From positions 69,843 to 89,061 of the forward strand of contig DBTR01000035.1 in NCBI GenBank assembly GCA_002307145.1: DNA of 19,219 bases, written 5' to 3'. Source of the stretch: Rhodospirillum sp. UBA1311. GTDB lineage: Bacteria > Pseudomonadota > Alphaproteobacteria > Rhodospirillales > Rhodospirillaceae. The notes beneath the pieces were generated by a model. It worked only from the letters and a program-made list of their open reading frames with translations, was not told the DNA's origin and made no database searches. Shown here one piece after another: positions 14,430-19,219 of the stretch. The translations under genes and the position numbers were made by a program. Position 1 is the stretch's first letter; every line of letters begins with the position of its first letter.

Positions 14430-14852
14430 ATGGATCTTCAAAAACTCACCTTTTTCCAAGTCGCGCAGCAGCGCATGGACTGGCTCGCCCAGCGCCAGAA
14501 GGTGGTGTCGGAAAATCTCGCCAACGCCAATACCCCGGGCTACGTCGCCAAGGATTTGAAGCCGGTCGATTTCCAGAACGAGCTTTCGCGCTCGCTGGCG
14601 AAGGAGACCCAGTCGATCCCCGCGACCCGCACCGATCCGGCGCACCTGACCGGCACCTTGCCGCAATCCGGGCCCTATCGGGTCGAGACGACGCGGCGGC
14701 CGTTCGAATACACGCTCGACAAGAACGGCGTCGATGTCGAACAGCAGATGGAGAAGGCGGCGGAAAACCGCTCGCAGTACGAACTCACCTCCAATCTGGT
14801 GATGAAGAATTTGAGCATGATCCGTACCGCCCTCGGGCGCACCGGCGGCTGA
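14430..14852 (+). CDS. flgB: Flagellar basal-body rod protein FlgB
   Basis: FlgB is a proximal rod subunit exported through the type III apparatus. The 140-residue product has the typical N-terminal helix with WLAQRQKVVSENLANANTPG, containing the rod/hook signature NLANANTPGY. A central variable region (RTDPAHLTGT) and a C-terminal helix (ENRSQYELTSNLVMKNLSMI) complete the FlgB pattern. It is the first gene of the rightward operon flgB-flgC-fliE-fliQ-fliR-flhB, with AGCGGAG about ten bases before the ATG. Length is normal for the family and both terminal helices are intact. Confidence 0.97.
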   Translation: MDLQKLTFFQVAQQRMDWLAQRQKVVSENLANANTPGYVAKDLKPVDFQNELSRSLAKETQSIPATRTDPAHLTGTLPQSGPYRVETTRRPFEYTLDKNGVDVEQQMEKAAENRSQYELTSNLVMKNLSMIRTALGRTGG

Positions 14853-14874
14853 GGAAGGTTAAGGGAGGCGCGCG

Positions 14875-15285
14875 ATGGATGACTTGATGATCAGCACCAA
14901 GATCTCGACGTCGGGGATGAAAGCCCAGGCGACGCGGTTGCGGGTGGTCTCGGAAAACATCGCGAACGCGGATTCGATCGGTACCAAGCCGGGCGAGGAG
15001 CCCTATCGTCGCAAGACGATGTCGTTTCAGTCCGAGGTCGACCGCAATCTCGGCGCGGACGTGGTCAAGGTGAAGAAGATCGGCGTCGACCGTTCCGACT
15101 TCGAGAAGCGCTACGAGCCCAATCACCCGGCGGCGGACAAGGACGGCTACGTCCAATTGCCGAACGTCAACCCGCTGGTCGAGATGATGGATATGAAGGA
15201 AGCCCAGCGCGGCTACGAGGCGAACCTGAACGCGATGCAGGTCAGCCGCGGCATGATCTCCAAGACCGTGGACATGCTGAAATAG
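14875..15285 (+). CDS. flgC: Flagellar basal-body rod protein FlgC
   Basis: FlgC is the second proximal rod protein. The 136-residue sequence has the N-terminal rod motif SGMKAQATRLRVVSENIANA with NIANADS, the KPGEEPYRRK stretch characteristic of FlgC, the YVQLPNVNPLVEMMDM segment, and a C-terminal helix (RGYEANLNAMQVSRGMISKT). GGGAGG lies seven bases upstream of the ATG. The gene follows flgB by 22 bases in the usual order. All expected regions are present and no residue is obviously missing. Confidence 0.97.
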   Translation: MDDLMISTKISTSGMKAQATRLRVVSENIANADSIGTKPGEEPYRRKTMSFQSEVDRNLGADVVKVKKIGVDRSDFEKRYEPNHPAADKDGYVQLPNVNPLVEMMDMKEAQRGYEANLNAMQVSRGMISKTVDMLK

Positions 15286-15313
15286 ACGCGCGCGTCAACC
15301 GGGGATAGGTGCG

Positions 15314-15649
15314 ATGACTGTTGCGATGAACACGGCGCTCAACGCCTACAAGACCGCGGCCAACGGCTTCGATTCGATCGGCGACAAGCGCAACGACGCG
15401 GCCGCCTCCGCCGCGAGCGCGGTCCAGCCGGGGCAGAGCTTTACCGACCTGGTCAAGGACAACCTCTCCCAGGCGGTGGACGCGAGCAAGCAGAGCGAGA
15501 AGATGAGCCTCCTGGCGCTCCAGGGAAAGGCCGACCTGCGCGAGGTGGTCAATGCCGTCGCCAATGCCGAAACCGCATTGCAGACGGTGGTGGCGGTGCG
15601 CGACAAGGTGTTGAACGCGTACCAGGAAATCCTCAAGATGTCGATCTGA
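15314..15649 (+). CDS. fliE: Flagellar hook-basal body protein FliE
   Basis: FliE joins the MS-ring to the rod and is the first rod-side substrate of export. The 111-residue protein has an Ala-rich variable N-terminus and the conserved C-terminal region SFTDLVKDNLSQAVDASKQS. The LLALQGKADLREVVNAVANA stretch and the final helix ending LNAYQEILKMSI complete the FliE fingerprint. It lies 28 bases after flgC and 23 before fliQ. The ATG at 15314 follows GGGGATAGG; an alternative in-frame ATG at 15326 cannot be excluded but would shorten only the variable end. Confidence 0.96.
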   Translation: MTVAMNTALNAYKTAANGFDSIGDKRNDAAASAASAVQPGQSFTDLVKDNLSQAVDASKQSEKMSLLALQGKADLREVVNAVANAETALQTVVAVRDKVLNAYQEILKMSI

Positions 15650-15672
15650 CCGATCGACGGACGACAGACCCG

Positions 15673-15939
15673 ATGAACGAAGCCCAGGTTCTGGAAATCG
15701 CACGCGAAGCCGTGCTGACGCTGGTGATCGTGTCGGCGCCGGTGCTGCTTGTCGGCATGGGCATCGGCCTGGTCATATCGCTGTTCCAGACCTTGACGCA
15801 GATCCAGGAAATGACGCTGACCTTCGTGCCCAAGCTGCTTTTGGTGTTCGGGTCGCTGATCCTGCTGCTGCCGTTCATGTTCCACGAGATCCGGGTGTTC
15901 GCCGAACATTTGTTCGACCTGATCATCGCGCCCCGCTGA
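15673..15939 (+). CDS. fliQ: Flagellar export gate protein FliQ
   Basis: FliQ is a small export-gate protein that packs around FliP and FliR. The 88-residue product has two hydrophobic helices (about residues 14-38 and 52-75). Between them is the conserved loop GLVISLFQTLTQIQEMTLTF, the FliQ signature, followed by PK. The ATG is preceded by only a weak purine run, so translation may depend on coupling with fliE, whose stop is 23 bases upstream. Length and hydrophobic profile fit the family exactly. Confidence 0.97.
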   Translation: MNEAQVLEIAREAVLTLVIVSAPVLLVGMGIGLVISLFQTLTQIQEMTLTFVPKLLLVFGSLILLLPFMFHEIRVFAEHLFDLIIAPR

Positions 15940-15961
15940 ACCGTCGGAGAGGGGAGAGCCC

Positions 15962-16726
15962 ATGCTGGAACAGCTGCTCGCGCTCGACCTGTATCATCTC
16001 GCGCTGGTGTTCGCGCGGATGAGCGGCGCGTTCATGGCGCTGCCGGGGTTCGCCTCGGCCTACGTTCCGGTGCGGGTGCGGGTGTTCATCGCGCTCGGCG
16101 TGAGCATGGCGCTGCTGCCGCTCCTGATCCCGACGATGCCGCCGATCCCCGCCACCGTCGGCGGCATCGTCCGCCTGATCGCGATCGAGATCACCCTGGG
16201 CGCGTTCATCGGCCTGATCGCGCAGGTCCTGCTCGCGTCGCTGCACTTCGCGGGCGCGGTGATCGGCCTGACCTCCGGCCTCGCCAACGCCTTCGTCTTC
16301 GATCCGATCAGCGAGTCCCAGGGCGCATTGTTCACCGGCTTCCTCAACATGATGGCGCTGGTGCTGATCTTCGTCACCGGCACCCATATGTTGATGCTCC
16401 AGGCGGTGGCGGAGAGCTACACCCTGTTCCCGCCGGGAAATCCTTTGCCGACCGGCGACCTCGCCGACTATTTCTCGCGCACCCTGGCGCAGACGTTCAC
16501 CATCGGCCTGCGCCTGTCGTCGCCGTTCATCGTCTTCTCGCTGGTGTTCCAGACCGCGATGGGCGTGACCGCGCGGCTGATGCCGCAGATGAACGTGTTC
16601 TTCGTCGCGCTTCCGGCGCAGATCCTGCTGGCGCTCGGGCTGATGGCGCTGGTGCTGCCGAGCATCATCCTCTGGGCGATGAACCATTATGAAAACGGCC
16701 TGCGCAACTTCATCGCGGGCGGGTGA
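15962..16726 (+). CDS. fliR: Flagellar export gate protein FliR
   Basis: FliR completes the FliP-FliQ-FliR export gate. The 254-residue protein has about six transmembrane segments. The N-terminal LARMSGAFMALPGF-like stretch (VFARMSGAFMALPGFA), the cytosolic EITLGAFIGLIAQVLLASLH segment, the LTSGLANAFVFDPIS loop and the MPQMNVFFVALPAQILL region near the C-terminus are all typical. GGGGAGAG lies upstream of the ATG. The stop is six bases before the flhB start, so the two are probably coupled; fliR and flhB are occasionally fused in other bacteria, but here they are separate. Confidence 0.97.
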   Translation: MLEQLLALDLYHLALVFARMSGAFMALPGFASAYVPVRVRVFIALGVSMALLPLLIPTMPPIPATVGGIVRLIAIEITLGAFIGLIAQVLLASLHFAGAVIGLTSGLANAFVFDPISESQGALFTGFLNMMALVLIFVTGTHMLMLQAVAESYTLFPPGNPLPTGDLADYFSRTLAQTFTIGLRLSSPFIVFSLVFQTAMGVTARLMPQMNVFFVALPAQILLALGLMALVLPSIILWAMNHYENGLRNFIAGG

Positions 16727-16732
16727 GGACGG

Positions 16733-17797
16733 ATGTCGGAAGAAGACGACTCCTCGAAAACAGAAGAACCCACGGGAAAACGCCTCGAAAAGGCGCGCGA
16801 GGAAGGCAATGTCCCGATTTCCCAGGAAATCAAGAGCCTGATCATGCTGATCGGCGGCATCGTCGCGCTCGGCATGTTCGCGCCCCACCTCGCCTCCAGC
16901 CTCAAGACCACCCTCACGCCGTTCATCGCCCATCCCGACGCGATGCCCACAGACTTCGAGGGCCTGCGCGCGCTGATCGCGAGCACGATGCTCGATGTCG
17001 GGCTCGCGTTGCTGTGGCCGATCTCGATCCTCGTCGGCCTTGCGATCATCTCGGTGATCGGCCAGGTGGGCTTCGTCTATTCGCCGAAGCGCGCCGCGCC
17101 TGCGTTCGATAAGCTCAGCATCATCAAGGGGCTGGGTCAGTTCTTCTCGATGAAGCGGGTGGTCGAGGTGGGCAAGAGCTTGTTGAAGCTCGGGCTGATC
17201 GGCGTCGCGCTCGGCTTCGTCGTCTGGCCGCGCCTCGACTGGCTGCTGCAAACCCCTGGCATGCCGACCGAGGCGATGCTGATCAAGGTGCGCAACATCC
17301 TCCTCCTGTTGGTGGCGACGGTGACCGGCGTGATGCTGCTGATCGCCGTCGGCGACATGCTCTACGTCCGCTTTCAGAGCCATAAGAAGCTCAAGATGAC
17401 CAAGCAGGAGGTCAAGGACGAACACAAGCAGTCGGAAGGCGACCCGCAGGTCAAGTCCCGCATCCGTGCGCTCCGGATGGAGCGGGTGCGGCGGCGGATG
17501 ATGGCGGCGGTGCCGAGCGCCGACGTGGTGATCACCAACCCGACCCACTTCGCTGTCGCGCTCTCCTACAAGATCGAGGACATGGCCGCGCCGAAGGTGG
17601 TGGCCAAGGGCGCGGATCTGATCGCGAAGAAGATTCGCGAAATCGCCGAGGAGAACGATGTGCCGATCGTTGAGAATCCGCCGCTCGCACGCGCGCTGTT
17701 CGCATCGGTCGAAATCGACCAGTTCATTCCGCAGGAGCATTATCGCCCGGTCGCCGAGGTGATCAGCTACGTGATGAAACTCAAAAAAACGCGCTGA
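16733..17797 (+). CDS. flhB: Flagellar export switch protein FlhB
   Basis: FlhB controls the change of substrate from rod/hook to filament proteins. The 354-residue product starts with EEDDSSKTEEPTGKRLEKAR, the classic FlhB opening, has four transmembrane segments (between about residues 30 and 210), and a cytoplasmic domain with the autocleavage motif NPTH at 269-272 followed by FAVALSY. Self-cleavage is expected between N269 and P270. Conserved ARKIREIAEENDVPIVENPP-like text (KKIREIAEENDVPIVENPPL) follows. A short paralogue of the post-cleavage domain is encoded at 13968-14285. The ATG lies six bases after the fliR stop, with GTGAGGA as ribosome-binding site. Confidence 0.98.
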   Translation: MSEEDDSSKTEEPTGKRLEKAREEGNVPISQEIKSLIMLIGGIVALGMFAPHLASSLKTTLTPFIAHPDAMPTDFEGLRALIASTMLDVGLALLWPISILVGLAIISVIGQVGFVYSPKRAAPAFDKLSIIKGLGQFFSMKRVVEVGKSLLKLGLIGVALGFVVWPRLDWLLQTPGMPTEAMLIKVRNILLLLVATVTGVMLLIAVGDMLYVRFQSHKKLKMTKQEVKDEHKQSEGDPQVKSRIRALRMERVRRRMMAAVPSADVVITNPTHFAVALSYKIEDMAAPKVVAKGADLIAKKIREIAEENDVPIVENPPLARALFASVEIDQFIPQEHYRPVAEVISYVMKLKKTR

Positions 17798-17855
17798 CAC
17801 CGTGGCTTCCGCCTGACACACTCGGGCGCGGGCGAACCGAGGAGATGCAACGCCG

Positions 17856-19219
17856 ATGATCAAGGGTTTCAGCACGTGGGGCGCGTTGATCGTGGTGCTG
17901 GGCTTCGGCGTGATGCTCGGCGGCGCGACCAGCAGCGGCGTCGCCGCCTGGACGATGCTGGCGGGGACCGGGCTCGGCCTGATCGGCGCGTTCCTGGTTT
18001 TGCGCGAGGCCTCCCAGTGGCAGGGCGTGCTGAGCAATGCGGAAGCCCTCGAAGCCGCCTTCTCCCGCGACGTCCGGGCGCTCCGCATCGTCGACGCGCA
18101 GGGCCGCACGCTTGCCGCCAATGCCGAGGGCAAGCGCTTCTGGGGCAAGGCCGACCCACTTGCGGTGCTGGCCGCCCGGCTCTCCGATACCGAGGCCGAC
18201 CGCGAGGCGATGGAACGTCTCCAGGGGGCCTATCAGGCGGGCCTCGACGCCACCCAGGAACTCGCCCTGGTCGCCGCCAACGGCGACCGCGCCGACGCAC
18301 GTGACTGGGTGCGGGTGGAAATTCGCCGCTTCGACGCGCCGAAGGGCGCGCGGGTGCTGATCGCCACCGACGTCTCGGCGCGGCGCGCGGTCGAGAACGT
18401 GCTGAAAGGCGAGCGCGAATACCTCGGCGATTTTCTCGATTTCCTGCCCGCCGGGGTCTACGCCCTCGATTCCGAGCAGTCGTTCCGCTACGTCAATCGC
18501 ACCTTCGCCGATTGGCTCGGCGTGACCCCCGACCGCCTCGTCGGCCAGCCGCTCGCGGCGGTGCTGGCGGAGGGCTCGACCCGCCCCGAGATCGACGGCG
18601 CATGGCGCGGCCTGGTGCGCCTGCGCGGTGTGCGCGGCGGCGTGTTCACCGCGCTCCTCACCCACACGCTTTATGAAGAAAACGGCGAAACCCTGACCCG
18701 CGCGGCGGTGGTGCGCGACATCGACGGCAGCGCCGACGAGGCCGGGATGACCGGCGTCGGCAGCCTGACCCGCCGGGTGTTCGACGAATCCCCGGTGGGG
18801 ATCGCGATCGTCGACGTCGGCGGCCTGCCTTATCCGATGGTGGCCGAGGCCAACGACACCCTGGCGGCGATGCTCGGCCGGGTGCGCGACGACCTGATCG
18901 GCTTGCGGCTTGAGGAAATCGTCGATCCGGCGATGCGCGAAGAAGTCGCCCAGGTGTTCCAGCGCGCGGCGGCGGGGATGCCGGTCGCGCCGATGGAGGT
19001 CCGCCTCGACAGCCCGCGCGACGTCACCGTGATGCTCTACATCCGCCCCCTGCCGAGCGACGACTTCGACAGCAGCGAAGGCGAAGCGCCGGAACGCCAG
19101 ATCATCCACGTGATCGACACCACCGATCGCCGCGTCCTCCAGATGCAGACCGCCCAGGCGCAGAAGATGCAGGCGATGGGCCAGCTCGCGGGCGGCGTCG
19201 CGCACGACTTCAACAACCT
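17856..19219 (+). CDS. cckA: Hybrid sensor histidine kinase CckA (3' truncated by window edge)
   Basis: CckA is the bifunctional kinase/phosphatase at the top of the CckA-ChpT-CtrA relay that governs cell cycle and flagellar genes in alphaproteobacteria. The 454 codons visible encode two N-terminal transmembrane helices (about residues 7-25 and 31-49) and three PAS-like modules (about 58-170, 190-300 and 305-430). The dimerisation helix then begins, with the H-box GQLAGGVAHDFNN and phospho-accepting H450. That exact H-box is the CckA type. The catalytic ATPase and receiver domains lie beyond the window. GAGGAGA sits about ten bases before the ATG; a nearer upstream ATG at 17845 is out of frame and stops at once. 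It follows flhB by 58 bases, the same neighbourhood I recall from other Rhodospirillales. Confidence 0.92.
   Translation, partial: MIKGFSTWGALIVVLGFGVMLGGATSSGVAAWTMLAGTGLGLIGAFLVLREASQWQGVLSNAEALEAAFSRDVRALRIVDAQGRTLAANAEGKRFWGKADPLAVLAARLSDTEADREAMERLQGAYQAGLDATQELALVAANGDRADARDWVRVEIRRFDAPKGARVLIATDVSARRAVENVLKGEREYLGDFLDFLPAGVYALDSEQSFRYVNRTFADWLGVTPDRLVGQPLAAVLAEGSTRPEIDGAWRGLVRLRGVRGGVFTALLTHTLYEENGETLTRAAVVRDIDGSADEAGMTGVGSLTRRVFDESPVGIAIVDVGGLPYPMVAEANDTLAAMLGRVRDDLIGLRLEEIVDPAMREEVAQVFQRAAAGMPVAPMEVRLDSPRDVTVMLYIRPLPSDDFDSSEGEAPERQIIHVIDTTDRRVLQMQTAQAQKMQAMGQLAGGVAHDFNN

Noticed and set aside
15923..18148. Open minus-strand frame of 741 codons opposite fliR, flhB and the start of cckA
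   Set aside because: It is His/Arg/Asp-rich low-complexity text with no recognisable domain, and lies antisense to three confidently identified genes; it is a high-GC shadow frame.

Overview
This is a high-GC chromosomal window from a motile alphaproteobacterium, most likely of the Rhodospirillales/Rhodospirillaceae type. The evidence is the gene content: a flgB-flgC-fliE-fliQ-fliR-flhB operon followed directly by a CckA-type PAS hybrid kinase, a DUF6468-type gene and a MotE-like gene after fliM, a CheZ beside CheY, and dense GTGA/ATGA start-stop overlaps. I cannot assign a genus. I saw no tRNA, rRNA, insertion sequence, phage gene or CRISPR array.

Region 1 (about 1-7961, + strand) is a flagellar switch, motor and chemotaxis block. 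It holds the 3' part of fliM, a DUF6468-type membrane/coiled-coil protein, a MotE-like protein, cheY, cheZ, two consecutive MotB/OmpA-like membrane proteins, and a 1071-residue exported protein with AMIN-like repeats and a TPR-like helical C-terminal half. The last three genes overlap at their stop and start codons and are probably translationally coupled. Only the second MotB-like protein keeps the ion-binding Asp; the first has Ser at the aligned position. No motA is present in the window.

Region 2 (about 7962-12511) is a metabolic island between flagellar blocks. It holds speD and speE (spermidine synthesis), an orphan branched-chain-amino-acid-type ABC binding protein, a long compound inverted repeat with terminator-like features, and a complete L-2-haloacid dehalogenase. 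The dehalogenase converges on, and overlaps by 4 bases, a minus-strand PLP-dependent hydroxy-amino-acid ammonia-lyase.

Region 3 (about 12540-14285, - strand) is a tightly coupled export operon read leftwards: an FlhB C-terminal-domain-like protein lacking NPTH, an unknown 94-residue protein, fliO and fliP, with the ammonia-lyase gene just downstream. Region 4 (14430-19219, + strand) is divergent: flgB, flgC, fliE (rod and MS-ring junction), fliQ, fliR, flhB (export gate) and the first 454 codons of cckA, ending at the phospho-accepting His box. The 144-base divergent spacer carries a near-consensus CtrA box. With cckA at the end of this operon, this suggests that the CckA-ChpT-CtrA relay controls the cluster.

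The main points for a second look are the double MotB-like gene pair coupled to a giant exported protein, the NPTH-less FlhB-like gene, the nested inverted repeat at 10675-10851, and a set of mutually exclusive pairing segments upstream of speD.
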